A DNA stretch of 64,000 nt from Wurfbainia villosa (lineage: Eukaryota; Streptophyta; Magnoliopsida; Zingiberales; Zingiberaceae). The stretch spans positions 21,005,011 to 21,069,010 of the forward strand of contig CM046004.1 in assembly GCA_025175895.1 (NCBI GenBank), written 5' to 3'. The first letter of the stretch is position 1; each line of letters starts with the position of its first letter. The notes beneath the pieces were generated by a model. The model was not told where the DNA came from. It saw only the letters and a list, made by a program, of their open reading frames with translations, and searched no databases. A program made the translations under genes and the position numbers. This document shows positions 47,127 through 60,061 of the stretch, one piece after another.

Positions 47127-49174
47127 CTACACACATACATCCACAACAAACTCTCTATCCAACAGAGAGTCGTACACAATTGATAGTCAACCATGCTAGG
47201 ACCACCAATCCATAGAAATTCACTTTCGATAATCTACCAAACACAGATCCATGATCCATTTTAGACACACAACGAAAAGGGATATAACATGACAATCCAC
47301 TCCACATATTGACAACAACCCACTTATCTATGCACTCATGGCCAAATCCACCATAGATGGACCACGTAAATGTACGTGACACAACAATCGACTCAACCAT
47401 CAAAATCATCACCTAACCCCAAATGTAGCAGGATGAGTAAAGCTGAACCCACAAATATGACCTAGTAACATGCACTTAAATGAACCTCTACAGGTCAACT
47501 TACAATAGAGTCTATAATCTATAACAGTGATGAACGAACTGTAAAATAATAACAACGCATCTCATAGTACAAAGGCTAAGTAACAAGCACATGATTAAAT
47601 AAGAGTGGAGTTAAGGTAAAGGTATAGTTAACATAAATATCATGCACAAGATATATCAACTACCTGACCCAGGTAGGAAATTACCCACCTATTAAATAGC
47701 TCATGCTAGCTATCCACTTGTACAAGCATCTATCACCAATCAAGGTCTTGCAAAAGAAAACATAGAATATAACTAAGTTCTATCTTAGATCGAATGATTG
47801 AATCGAATCCTACATCAATCATTATATCTAACTAATTCAACATTCTCCAATCAGTATCTTATCTAGCAGATTGGTCTAAATTTACACTTGATCTAATCAA
47901 TCCTCAACGGAACAACTTCACACACAAACAGTTAATCTTCTATTAACAACAAATCCATCACAAGATCAATTTAATAACAATGATAATGACATACACTCAT
48001 AAATTATCCAAACCCAACTCACCTTGCCTAGACTCACTCCACAGCTTCTTGTTCCACCGTAGGAAACACTGATCTATACAATTAAAATGGAGGCAACAAC
48101 CCATCTCCATTAATTGAAATCACATCAGCCTCTAAATCCAATCACAAAATATCAACTCCAAATCAATAACCGAATTGGGAGCAAAACCTTCCAACTTTGA
48201 TCATCACCTGAAGATTGAAGGATAACCTACGGTACCCAAGTGTCCAGCAATAGCCTTGAACATTATATGAGCAAATTGCTGCAAAATTACTAGCCACAGT
48301 AAAGTCAAGCTTACCTTGATTCCCTTCGAACTTGCTGTGGAATCACCGACAGAAACATCGACTAAGAGATGATTGTGATCTGGCGAGAAACCTGGGATCT
48401 GACTGCCGACTATAGACATATAGATCGCCACTGCAAAAAACTATTAAAATCGCATGATCTCGGAGCAAGGGAAAATAGCTTGCAACGATGAGAAACACAA
48501 ATTTGCGATAGTGAAGGGAGGAGAAGGTATTGATCGCAGTGGCTGGTGCGACTGGCCACGGTGGTGGGCGCAATGGCCACGGAGAAGAGGGAAGACGACT
48601 GACCGTGATGGAGCTGCGACAAGATCCGATGGCGATGTGTGGCTAGGTGACAGAGTCTGGCCGCGTGTCAGCGGCGATAGGGGCTGCGACATAGTGGCGT
48701 GCACGGCAAGTGGCTTGAGGAGGGTGCCATGGGCGGTGACAACGAGCTCGAGGTGGAGATCAAGCTGGATTGGCATCGGCGGCAGTGAAGTTGAGGAAAT
48801 CACACTGCACGTGAGAAGTCAGGAGGGAGAGTGATCAACAACGATAAATCACTAATGGGAAGCTACGGATCAGGAGAAAAGGAGGAGCGATCAGCGCTCG
48901 AAAGATCGGGAGAAGAAAGGGCAAATTGTGAGGAAATAGGAAAAATGAAAACATAAGGTTTCATTAAAAACTTAGGTTTATTAAACCTATTGACTTCACA
49001 ATACCTGATAATTTAAACAGGCCTTGTAAAAGCCTATTAAATCTTTCTCCAAAAATACCATAGAAACTCGATTTAATTTCAGAAAAATTTCTAAAAATTC
49101 TGAAAAATTCCATATGATAATTTCTTAATTTAACAAGGGTATTTTTTTATTATTTTATTTTCTTGTATCTTACA

Positions 49175-49780
49175 AATACAATTCACTTAACTTAACAAAC
49201 TACTTAATAACTTTGCTTAAACTTAATTAAAATAAACCTAATTTAACCAAAACAAACTTAGTTGACCCACTAAACTAAACTTAATTATCTAATTTATTCA
49301 ATCCAACAAACTTAATCAAATCTAAACAATTAAGTAAATGAATGAAATTAACCTAATAAATTCAATTGAATCGAATTAAACATAAAAATCATCCAAAATT
49401 GTAAATACCCGAATTCAGCCGACTTAAGTGATTTCAGTAGACTCAAAAAGTGTCGACTGAATCAGCTTCAGTTGCCTCCGAGTATCGGGAAGGTAAAACG
49501 TGACTTCAATCGACTGAAATCATTTTAGTTGACTGAAATGAAACGGTAAATAAAGTTTAGGCGGTGAAATAAATGGTAAAATTAATTACAATCGACTAAA
49601 ATAGTATCAGTCAACTCTAATTCAGTCGATTGGACTATTTCAAGACAATTTGATCCCATCTATAAGAACAGTGCCAAACCACGCCAAAAAGACTCACAAC
49701 CACAACAAATCCACTATAAAAACTCTATTTTCAGACTTCCGAAGCATTTAAGTCATGATATTTCTTTAATATCATTCAAA
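49175..49780 (+). other. AT-rich interior of H with palindrome cluster and TATA boxes
   Basis: Starts with AATAC, the right target copy of A, so it is taken as the continuation of H. No ORF. From 49420 to 49640 there are several CAGTCGACTG-type words (GTCGACTGAA, AATCGACTGAAA, AGTTGACTGAA, CAGTCAACT, CAGTCGATTGG). Two TATA-like boxes follow: TATAAGAA at 49661-49668 and TATAAAAA at 49715-49722, the latter 66 bp before an ATG. This looks like a promoter for the next ORF. Confidence 0.5.
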
Positions 49781-50284
49781 ATGCCGAGGTAATAAGTCTA
49801 AAACTTTAGTTTCAATTACTTTCAATAAATATTGAATAATTGTAATTCAATTAGGGGCAAAAGAAGAGCTGTTGAGATTGAGTCATCAACGCCATGCATG
49901 AATATTAGGTTCCCTACTGAGGGGTATAAGATTAGGTTTGAGAACACCCTTTATACTCCTATCCCTACTAGATACATTAGCATATCATACTTTAGTAATT
50001 CATTCATGCTTTGTATGGAGGTCATAATGCATTATGGGTTAGAAAAATTGGTTTATTGCAAAAACTCTATTAACATAGACATATATGCAGAGTTTTTCAA
50101 TAATTTTAGTAAAATTTATGATCTTGCATATTCGACTAGAGTACAGGGTAAGGACTTTGTTTTTACCCCCTTTATATTGAGAGAGCATTTAAGACTCATG
50201 AATTCGACATGTCTGGTTGCATGCTTTCCATCCACGGAGTTACCATATGGTGACACCTACTCTCATATTACATTAGATAGGATA
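49781..50284 (+). pseudogene. Possible plant-transposon-type protein, 5' part, cut by insertion of E
   Basis: An ATG at 49781 opens an 8-bp coding exon (ATGCCGAG), then a possible 66-bp intron (GTAATA..TTAG, 49789-49854), then an open frame that runs into the LTR of E at 50285. The spliced N-terminus would be basic (MPRGKRRAVE). The body has IRFPTEGYKI near its start, a segment CMEVIMHYGLEKLVYC and EFFNNFSKIYD, then RVQGKDFVFTPFILREHL. The pattern of a helical region, EFF.N, then R.VQGK and a beta/helix stretch resembles the uncharacterised 'putative plant transposon protein' family found in large plant elements. That assignment is from memory and uncertain. The C-terminal part is beyond E, outside the window. 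The reading frame is still open, suggesting it was intact when E inserted. Confidence 0.45.
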
Positions 50285-53200
50285 TGTCACGCCCTGAGAG
50301 TATGCCATGCCGAAAATCAAACGGACGACATCTCCCCTATACGTGGCAACATTTCGGGTTAATACAAGGCCCGTAGGCCCACAACAACAACATAATATAA
50401 ATATAACAACCACAGCGAAAATATAAACCACATACCCACAACAAACATACTAAAAACATATAGGTGTACACACCTGACAAGTCCACAGTAATAAAATCGT
50501 ACATAAAACATCAAATATAGAAATAAAGTCCATGACATCATGACAAAGTCCATAATATAAAATAAGTCCATAACATAATCAAAGTCCAAGACATAAAATA
50601 GATTCCTCGGGAGACTCGGAAAACGGAGATGGGATGGATCGTCGGCACAGCTCCAAGTCGTCACGAAGACTTCTACCTATTACCTGGGCGACAGAAAAAC
50701 CCAGGGTCTCTGGTGGTGAGTAAAACTCAGTAGGTAATAAGATAGAACATGTAAATATATATATCAATATCACATATCATTCAATAGTTTAATCTACTCG
50801 TACAACAGTATACATCAACATAACAAGTATACATACATGCATACACTAAACAAACTGAACAAACAAACGATGCTGACATGCCTGACAGTCAAATACTCTA
50901 TCCTCATCCAACCTGGGCATATATCCACAACACAAGGTATAAAGAGTAATACTACCCACACTACATCATGATACGGGTCGAGGGTAACATAGTGAACAAC
51001 CAACAGTATACAAGTACCCTGCCTACTACCATACAGAAAATGCAATATCATGTATGAATATGTACAAACAAATGCAACAAGCATAGTACATACAAATGCA
51101 TCATCAAAGTACGTATATATATAGACTACATCTGTATGTATACTAATCATCATCATCCATGTATATATATATACAAGCATGTATGTATATATATATATCA
51201 ATATGCAAAACATCATATGATACGGCAATATAGCATGCATGGTCATGTCTGCTCACCCCTACTCTCTACCACGACCCTAGTGTGGCCTAGGTAGCATGAC
51301 ATAACAACTGTCCCAACTCATACCAACCACTCCTCTAGAGTAGCCGACTGGGCAGTATGATCAAGTAGCATATGAGTGTAAAGAGCTCGCTACACAATAG
51401 GGGTCTCTGCTGCTGGCCACTCCGATTGACACTACCAATGAGTGGTCCAGTACCACGCACCCAGGACAACTGCACGCAACTCCAACTACCATCGTCTATA
51501 ATGGTAGAGTGTGGCACAACAAATGCTCTGCCATCACACCAGTTACTCCTTGGGAGTAACCTGGTAGGCCGGATGACTAACGACTCTCTCAACCCCAAGG
51601 GAGACGATGTCGTCAGTATGCATGCAATGACATAAAGGTACTGTCCCACATACAGACATCTACCACAGACTCTTTGTTCAACAGAGAGTCATATCCCTTT
51701 GATCAGTAAACTCTCTATCATGTAGAGAGTCATACTCAACTGATCATGACAAGATAGGACCATCGGTCCATATCGACACACTATTCACGACTCACCTGAC
51801 TATTTAAACAACACATGGTTGGTAAATAAGTATGTAACATACGAGTATTGGAATAACTCCTACATTTAGGGCATTTCCTACCCACGGATGACCTTTTTGT
51901 CAATTTATAAATTGGGTCATCACCCGTACTCTAACATCTACACCCTACTAAACATCTATGTCTATTTACATCACATCTATAACCCTAAATCATAATAAAG
52001 GAAATGTGATATCAACCTTTGAGTAAATATAGCCAACGACAAGTATCAAACATAAGATAAATAAGAGCAGGGTCAAGATAATATGAACACCTAACATGCT
52101 CATAACTACGACTAAATCTGAATACGATTACATCTACCTGACCAGGGTAGGAAATTACACACCTGCTGTAAATGCTCTAGTACTAGAGTCCTCACGTCCG
52201 TGGACCGATCTTGTATCCACGCCCTACAAATATCATCAATTACAATCAAATCCAAGCACATGACAATATATAAATTCTCTATTCTATCGTTTCTATATTC
52301 GCATCCCTTTATTGAATACGAATTAGAAACCCCCCCTCCCACTTGTACATTTAACGCCATAATTAACCCAGTTCACAAATCCACTCGCAACATAAATAGG
52401 GCTTCACCCCAGCGCACTCTGCTACCATTTATTCATATAGATATAAAAATATGACAACCCTACATGAACACACCTCAACTCGTAGTCTATCACAACCCAT
52501 GAACAACTACATTGACACCCATAGACCTGTTTACAGCTCACTCACAACTGGCCAAAACATTACCTCACAACCCCTTTTTTTTAGACCAAGATCAACCTTA
52601 TTCACAACCAACAGCTACAACTCTAATACAAGGCATAAATAGAGCATCACAATCGTTCACAACAAGGCCTACATAGAACTTATCCCCCCTTAATTACAAA
52701 TGCACAACCGACACTTCCTGTTCACAGCCCCTCTAATTCACAGCCAACAGTCACGAAAGGAATTTCACTAAGCTCACAACTCACTGTCCATCCAATGAAT
52801 CAAAATTGAATTCACATCATAAAAGGGAGAACTGACCTTGCTTACCAACACTTGAAGCTTCACCAGCAATTAATCCTCACCGGTAGCAATTCCACAAAAC
52901 TGGCAACCCTCGTTCACCAATCAAGCTACTGCCCTACCTAATTAACACCTCATTAAGCTCTCAACTCCTCGTCCATCTAATGAATCGAAATTGAATTCAC
53001 AGCACAAAAGAGGGGGAGCTGATTTTGCTTACCAGAAATCGAAACCTCAATGACAACAAAAATCCCCAATAATTCGGCAGCCACACCTTTCCCTATCCCC
53101 TGTTTGCCGACACCACCTCCTGCCCAAATCACAGATTAGGTCACGTGAGGGACACCATGACCAAGAGCTCTATCCTCGTCCAAAGTAAAGAGACGATCGA

Positions 53201-53794
53201 GCCTTACCTCGCTCCAGCGCTAATCGGCAACAGATATCACAGTTTGTATGATTGCCTCCCACCGAGAAGTCGCCAAATCGCAACTTCTAGCCCGTCCCGG
53301 GGAGGCTGTCGAGGTCGTCGACCATCGCTTGTAGAGGAGAGGGTCGCGAGGAAGAAGGAGAGAGCTCGATGGCTGGGATTTCGAAACAACAGAGGAGATG
53401 AGGGGTCGCTCAGTGAGGAAGTTAGAGGTGTCGTCGCGCATGAGGAAGAAGAGGAAGAGAGGGGCTCGGGAAGGGACAACGTCGGGCGACAACGTCGGCA
53501 TTGAACGAAAACCGCAGTGTGCATGAAACGCTCACGTAGAAGAAAAGTTGATGGTGGAGTCGTCGAGGAACGGAAAAAGAAACAACAGCGTTAAGGTTTA
53601 AAGGGTCGTGTGGTAGATAAACGGGTCGACTTTCAGACCCGTTAAGCCCTTTAACCCCTTCTAAGCAAAGAAGGTCTTAGAAATCTCCATTCGAGTCCAG
53701 AAAAATTCCCGAAAAATTTCTTAAGTTATTTCTCCTAATTACCCAACATTTATTTATTTTATTATTATTATTATTTTTTCTGTGGAATTTTACA
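50285..53794 (-). repeat. 3' LTR of chromovirus E
   Basis: 3510 bp, TGTCACGCCC..TTTTACA (plus view). It contains the conserved block (50676-50729), two hairpin minisatellite units (51665-51745), a short (TA)n near 51164-51200, and a GC-rich segment with ORFs that are not genes (53145-53520). Confidence 0.9.
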
Positions 53795-53879
53795 TTCTCC
53801 CCGACTTATTAAAATTTGATCCCCAAATTTCGTACTTAAATGCAAAAAAATTAATTAAAGTATATTCTGAAATAACCAC

Positions 53880-56800
53880 ATACCTCAGGTAAACAGATAA
53901 GGGTATCGAGCTCGGATAGTATCTTTCAGCTCCCATGTAGCCTCCTCATTCGTATGATGCTGCCATCCCACCTTTACGGGTCGGATGGTTTTGTTCTGCA
54001 ACTATCACTCCTTGTGACCAAGAATCCGTACCAAAATCTTCTCATAAGTCACATTTGCCTGAAGTGGTATCGAAACTTTTCAGAACATGGTCTGATTGCG
54101 GCACGTATTTCCTCACCATAGAAACATGGAATACGTTGTGAACACCCGCAAGTGTCGGAGGTAAAGCCAACCGATAAGTTACACCTCTAATTCACTCTAA
54201 TATCTCAAATGGACCAATATAGCGTGGAGCTAATTTTCCTTTCAATCTGAACCTCTTGACTCCTCTGGTGGGTGACACTCGTAGGAATACATGGTCCCCG
54301 ACTATGAATTCCAGAGGCCTTCGCCTCCAGTCCGTATAACTCTTCTGTCGATCCTGTGCCTCAGATAACCGTTATCTGATCACTCGCACCAACTCTGCAT
54401 CATGCTGGATACTCTGAGGCCATAATATTTGTCGTTCCCCAACTTCCTCCCATAACACAGGAGATCTACAGGGTCTGTCGTATAATGCCTCGAAAGAAGC
54501 CATCTGAATAGAAGAGTTGTAGCTGTTGTTCTAGGCAAACTCCACCAAAGGAATGTGATCCTCCCAACTACCACCGAAATCCATGACACAGGATCTCAAT
54601 AGATCCAGAGTCTGAATGGTACGTTCGGACTATCCATTTGTCTATGGATGAAATGTTGTACTGAGTCGAAGCTCTGTGCCCATGGCCTGCTGCAGACTCT
54701 GCCAGAATCGCGAAGTAAATCGCGGATCTCTATCAGATATGATACTCAATGGTACACCATGCAATCTGATGATCTCTCGGCAGTACAATTTCGCTAGACG
54801 ATCCAATGTGTCCGTCTCACGAATCGGAAGGAAGTGAGTTGATTTGGTTAATCGATCCACGATCACCCAAATCGCATCATGTCCTTTATAGGTTCTGGGT
54901 AATCCCATAATGAAATCCATCGTGATATTTTCCCACTTTCATTCCAGGATCAGAATTTCCTGAAGTAAGCCAGCAGGTTTTTGATGTTTAGCCTTCACTT
55001 GTTGGCATACTAGACATCGTGCAACAAAGTCTATAATATCTCGTTTCATATTGTTCCACCAGTATAAGTGTTTCAAATCTTGGTACATCCGAGTACCACC
55101 AGGATGTATAGCAAATCTCGACTGATGTGCTTCCTTTAACAATTCTTCCTTAACTGGGTGCGTGTTTGGAACACATAATCATCCACGAAAATGAAGTACA
55201 CCATTCTCATCACTCGAGAAATTCGTCTGACGTTCTGAGTCTATCGTACTGCACAAGAACTGCAGATGCTGGTCACTGACTTGTGCTTCCTTGATCCTCT
55301 CAGCAATAGCAGAATGGGCAACCATAGAAACTAATATCCCCCGGGATGTTTCACTATGTTCAGACAATCCCAACTCTGAGAACTGTCGAACTAGATCAGT
55401 AACTACTGTCAGATGACTGGCTAGAACTCCACGAGACTTCCTACTCAGTTCATCTGCTACCACATTAGCTTTTCTCGGATGATACTGGATGGTACAGTCG
55501 TAATCCTTCAGATATTCCATCCATCATCTCTGTCTCAGATTCATCTCTTTCTATGTGAACAAATACTTCAGACTTTTATGGTTTGTGTATATCTCAAAGG
55601 TAATCCCATACAAGTAGTGCCTCCATATCTTCAATGCAAAAATAATGGTGGCTAACTCCAGATCATGCACTGGGTAATTTCTCTCATGATCCTTTAGTTG
55701 ACGGGAGGCATAAGATACCACACGGTTGGACTGCATCAGAACTGCACCCAACCCTTGGATAGAAGCATCCGTATAAAGAACCATCCCATTAACACCAGAA
55801 GGAATCACTAAGATTGGTGCAGAAACTAGCCGTCTCTTAAGCTTCTGGAAGCTAGTTTCACAAGCCTCTGACCAGGTGAACTTGACCCCTTTCCGAGTCA
55901 GGTGAGTGAGTGGCATGGCGATACTCGAGAATCCCTCCACGAATCTCTGATAATACCTGGCCAGACCAAGGAAACTACGGACCTCCTGAACTGATTTTGG
56001 CTGCTCCTAACTGGTAATAGCCTTAATCTTCTGGGGATCTACAGAAATACCTCTGTTGGACACTACATGTCTAAGAAAACCCACTAAGGAAAACCAGAAT
56101 GCACACTTGCTAAACTTGGCATACAACTGCTCTCGTCGCAACATCTCGAATACTATCCGCAGATATTGTTCATGCTCCTCCTCGGATCGAGAATAAATCA
56201 ATATATCATCGATGAACACTATCATGAACTGATCTATATACCTCAAGAATACCCGATTCATTAAGTCCATAAATGTAGCTGGGGCATTCGTGAGACCAAA
56301 TGACATCACTAGAAACTCGTAATGCCCATAACGGGTGCGGAAAGCTATTTTCTTAATATCCTCATCTCTTATCCGAAGCTGATGATATCTTGAGTGCAGA
56401 TAAATTTTAGAATACACACATGTATCCTTAAGCTGATCGAACAAATCTTCTATCCTCGGCAGTGGATATTTATTCTTAACTGTGATTGATTCAGTTGCCG
56501 ATAGTCAATACATAACCACAATGATCCATCCTTCTTTTTGACAAAGTGTACCGGAGTTCCCCATGGTGAAACACTAGGTCGGATGAATCCATTATCCAAC
56601 AAGTCCTACAGTTGAACTTTATGTTCATTCAACTCTTTTGGTGCCATTCGATAAGGAGGTTTCGATATAGGTGCGGTTCCTGGAATCACCTCTATCGCAA
56701 ATTCCACTTGCCTAGGAGGTGGAAAGCCTAGAAGTTCATCTGGAAATACATCTGGATACTCTCGGACTACTCGCACATCAGAGAGGGGTGGTAGTCCTTC

Positions 56801-58515
56801 ATTCACAACTTTGACTAGAGATAATAAATAACCTTGACAACCCTGGGCCAATAGCTTCTAAGCCTATAAAGTCGATATAATGGATAATCCATCATATCTA
56901 CTACCAACAAATTCCCAAGGTGATTGATCCGGTGGTCGAAATGTCACCACCCTTGCTCTACAATTCACTGTAGCATGGTAAGCGGCCAACCAGTCCATAC
57001 CGAGAATAATATTGAACACTATCATTTCTAAAACCTGAAGGTCCACTGTAAGGATATGCTCATCAAAATCTAATGGGAACCCTTTGATTTCTTGGTGGCT
57101 AGTCAGTACCTCTTCTGATGGCAAGGATACTGCTAACCCACAAGAACAAACCATTGGGATTCTTCCAACTCTACTCAGAAATATTCTAGATATGAATGAA
57201 TGGGAACTACCGGTATCAATCAAAGTATCAGCTTATATAGAATAAACTGAAACCATACCACGTATGACTGATTCTTCAGCCCGCTGTGCCTCATCTCTGG
57301 TGATGGCAAAAACTCACCCAGTCTCGATATTTGTCGGCTACATCCTTGACGAAGAAGTAGTGTGCCTCCACTTCGACTAGATCTGGCTTTGTGGTACTGG
57401 AGGTTGAGTCGCTGGTGTAGGCATAAGATATCCCTGAGAGTTGGCTGGTAAGAACTTCTATGGTGCAAATACTCCAGAATAGTAGATCACCGGAGATGCA
57501 GATCTTTGGATCCGATCATCACGGCATCCGTAGGGGCACCCGCATCTGAGTACAATCCTGGCTGTGCTAGTAGCCTCTAACCATATACTTCCCTTGTTGG
57601 AGCTATCAGGAAACTCCAACTATGATTTCAATGTACAGTCATGACTCGTATGACCAGGTTGTTTGCAATAATAGCAAACAGGCTGCTCCAAAGGACACTC
57701 TGATACTCTGTGGCTTTCAAATCTACATTTATAGAATCCCTTCCTGCTTCGACCCTTACGGCTATTCTGAGACCCTCTAGAATACTCTGATGCTGGATGT
57801 TTCCCCTTTTGCGATCTACAACACCCCGCGTAGTTCCTTTTTGCTCCCGTTTCTTCTGAGTCCCCTGAGCTGAACCTTGGTTCTACTGCTTGCCCTGAGT
57901 CATCTGCTTCTCTATATCCTTTTCCCTGGAAATTTGCTGGGAAGTCATCTCGATGAAGATGGCGCGGTCCAATTCCTCCCTGTATGAGGTAATGATAGAT
58001 CCTGATATCCTGCTCCGAATATAAGCAGCAAGACCCTGTGTGAATTGGTACATCTGATCTGCATCCTGTGCTACCAGATGAGAGTAGAACTTTGATAGTC
58101 TGGTAAACTCTGCATTGTACTCCATGATGGAACGATCACCTTGCTTCAGTCTCTAAAATTCCTAATGACGTGCTATAGAAAATGCTGAAGGAAAGTACTG
58201 TCTCTAGAAAGCATCTCGTAAGATTACCCAAGTAATCCCATGCTCGCCGAGTAGAGTCTTCTGCAATTTCCACCAAGTAACAACTTGATCTCTGAGATGA
58301 AATGCAGCAAGGCCCACCTTCTCCACATCTGTACAATTCATGTACTCGAAGGTGTCTTCCATATTTTCTAGCCAAGATCGAGCAATCCATGGGTCGAACT
58401 CCCCTCGGAACAAAGTGAACTTTTCCTTGGCCGAACATGCTAACACGAGTATCCGTGCTTTATCATTGAGCCAACTAGACTTTGTAGGCTCTGGCATAGT
58501 CAATGGTACGTCCAA
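53880..58515 (-). pseudogene. gag-pol: Gag-pol polyprotein of chromovirus E, disabled
   Basis: Read on the minus strand. Gag: 58515-57883 (WLENMEDTFEYM, FHLRDQVVTWW). CX2CX4HX4C knuckle CYYCKQPGHTSHDC at 57676-57635. Protease: 57223-56864 (DTGSSHSF, ILGMDWL). RT: 56851-56000 with VREYPDVFPDEL, PPYRMAPKEL, VMSFGLTNAPATF and the catalytic FIDD at 56216-56205. RNase H: 55940-55551 (LYTDAS, TNHKSLKYLF). Integrase HHCC finger: 55142-54939; core: 54920-54642 (MDFIMGLPRTYKGHDAIW, LSIISDRDPRF). Integrase tail and chromodomain-like end (VGWQHHTNEEATWELKD) reach about 53890. Gag segments share one frame, protease and early RT share a second, and RT to integrase core (56444-54642) a third, so only about two frameshifts plus several stops disable it. 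It is the best-kept pol in the window. Confidence 0.93.
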
Positions 58516-58863
58516 ATTCTGAGGCTCCGAATCACGAATAGGGGCAAGCTGAGGTTGTTCCCGAATAATGGGCTCAACACCTCAACTCCGACGGATCACC
58601 TTGATAGACGACCTCTACTACGAGTCTGCATAGGTGCCATAACTTTGACTGTATACACCTGTTGAACAAGTTATGATAAGTAACTATCTGAAATATGAGT
58701 TATCAGAAATACTTACTTCGTGATGCCTGGAGCTTATGCCGCTGTCAATCCCATCTCACAAAAACCAAATCCGAAAAATATACCGATTCCCGAGAATCCA
58801 AGACTCAAAAATAAAATCATTTTATGGCATCACAGAACCTTCGGCTATGATACCAATATAGTT
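58516..58863 (-). other. Leader of chromovirus E with primer-binding site
   Basis: About 350 bp between the recognisable gag and the 5' LTR. The minus strand reads TGGTATCA then TAGCCG (plus 58848-58855 and onward), close to the usual GAGCC. No separate gene is seen. Confidence 0.75.
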
Positions 58864-59732
58864 GTCACGCCCCGAGAGTATGCTGTGCAGAAAATCAAAC
58901 GGATGACATCTCCCCTGTACGTGGCAACATTTCGGGTTAATACAAGGCCCGTAGGCCCACAACAACAACAAAATATAAATATAACAACCACAGCGGAAAT
59001 ATAAACCACATACCCACAACAAACATACTAAAAACATACAGGTGTACACCACCTGACAAGTCCACAGTAATAAAATCGTACATAGAACATCGAATAAAGA
59101 AATAAAGTTCACGACATCACGACAAAGTCCATAATATAAAATAAGTCCATAACATAATCAAAGTCCAAGACATATTCAAAGTCCAAGACTCAGAAAATGG
59201 AGATGGGATGGATCATCATCGCAGCTCCAAGTCATCATGAAGACTTCTACCTGTTACCTGGGCGACAGAAAAACCCAGAGTCTGTGGTGGTGAGTAAAAC
59301 TCAGTAGGTAATAAGATAGAACATATAAATATATATATCAATATCACATGTCATTCAATATTTTAATCTACTCGTACAACAATATACATCAGCATAACAA
59401 GTATACATACATGCATACACTAAACAAACTGAACAAACAAACGATGCTGACATACCTGACAGTTAGCTACTCTATCCTCATCCAACCTGGGCATATATTC
59501 ACAACACAAGGTATAAAGAGTAATACTACCCACACTACATCATGATACGGGTCGAGGGTAACACAGTGAACAACCAAAAATATACAAGTACCCTGCCTAC
59601 TACCATACAAAAAATGCAATAGCATGTATGAATATGTACAAACAAATGCAACAAGCATAGTACATACAAATGCATCATCAAAGTAAGTATACATATAGAC
59701 TGCATCTGTATGTATACTAATCACCATCATCC

Positions 59733-59817
<85 letters not shown>

Positions 59818-60052
59818 AGCATGTATGTATGTATATATATCAATATGCAAAACATCGTATGATATGACAATGCAGTATGCATGGTCATGTCTGCTCACCT
59901 CTACTCGCTACCACGACCCTAGTGTGGCCTAGGTGGCACGACATGACAGCTGTCCCAACTCACACCAACCACTGCTCTAGAGTGGCCAAGTGGGCAGTAT
60001 GATCAAGTAGCATATGAGCGTAAAGAGCTCGCTACACAACGGGGGTCCCTGC
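58864..60052 (-). repeat. 5' LTR of chromovirus E, inner piece
   Basis: Collinear with 50285-51413 of the 3' LTR. It contains the conserved block at 59250-59303 and a strongly expanded TA repeat (59736-59813). It ends at CCTGC (60048-60052), the left target copy of J; the LTR resumes at 63667. Confidence 0.9.
59736..59813. repeat. (TA)n microsatellite, about 39 units
   Basis: A 78-bp uninterrupted TA run. The homologous place in the 3' LTR (about 51164-51200) has only short TA runs, so the expansion took place after insertion of E. Confidence 0.95.
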
Positions 60053-60061
60053 TGTAGGGGA

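Larger units (their letters stand above)
6193..49174 (-). mobile_element. Ty3 chromovirus A (minus strand), carrying five nested insertions
   Basis: Both outer ends are flanked by AATAC (6188-6192 and 49175-49179). The 3' LTR is at 6193-9599 and the 5' LTR at 36731-49174, split by TRIM G and copia D. A tRNA-iMet-type primer site (minus TGGTATCA, plus 36716-36723) adjoins the 5' LTR and a purine tract (plus TTCTCCTCTACTAAT, 9600-9614) adjoins the 3' LTR. The interior is cut by B, C and solo LTR F. Subtracting all insertions leaves about 11,042 bp, matching intact B (11,027 bp). Its pol is a relic without open frames. The terminal TG of the 3' LTR has become TA at 6193. Confidence 0.88.
36731..49174 (-). 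repeat. 5' LTR of chromovirus A, split by TRIM G and copia D
   Basis: LTR pieces are 36731-37679, 38319-38689 and 47132-49174. They are collinear with 6193-9599, and both junctions restore the LTR sequence when G and D are removed. The first 350 bp are nearly identical to the 3' LTR. The right end CTTACA is followed by AATAC. Confidence 0.88.

Noticed and set aside
53145..53520. Overlapping ORFs of 93-119 codons on both strands
   Set aside because: GC-rich LTR segment of E; low-complexity translation and no homologous frame in the other families.
59467..59898. 143-codon ORF with a long Ile-Tyr repeat
   Set aside because: Translation of the TA microsatellite and LTR sequence.
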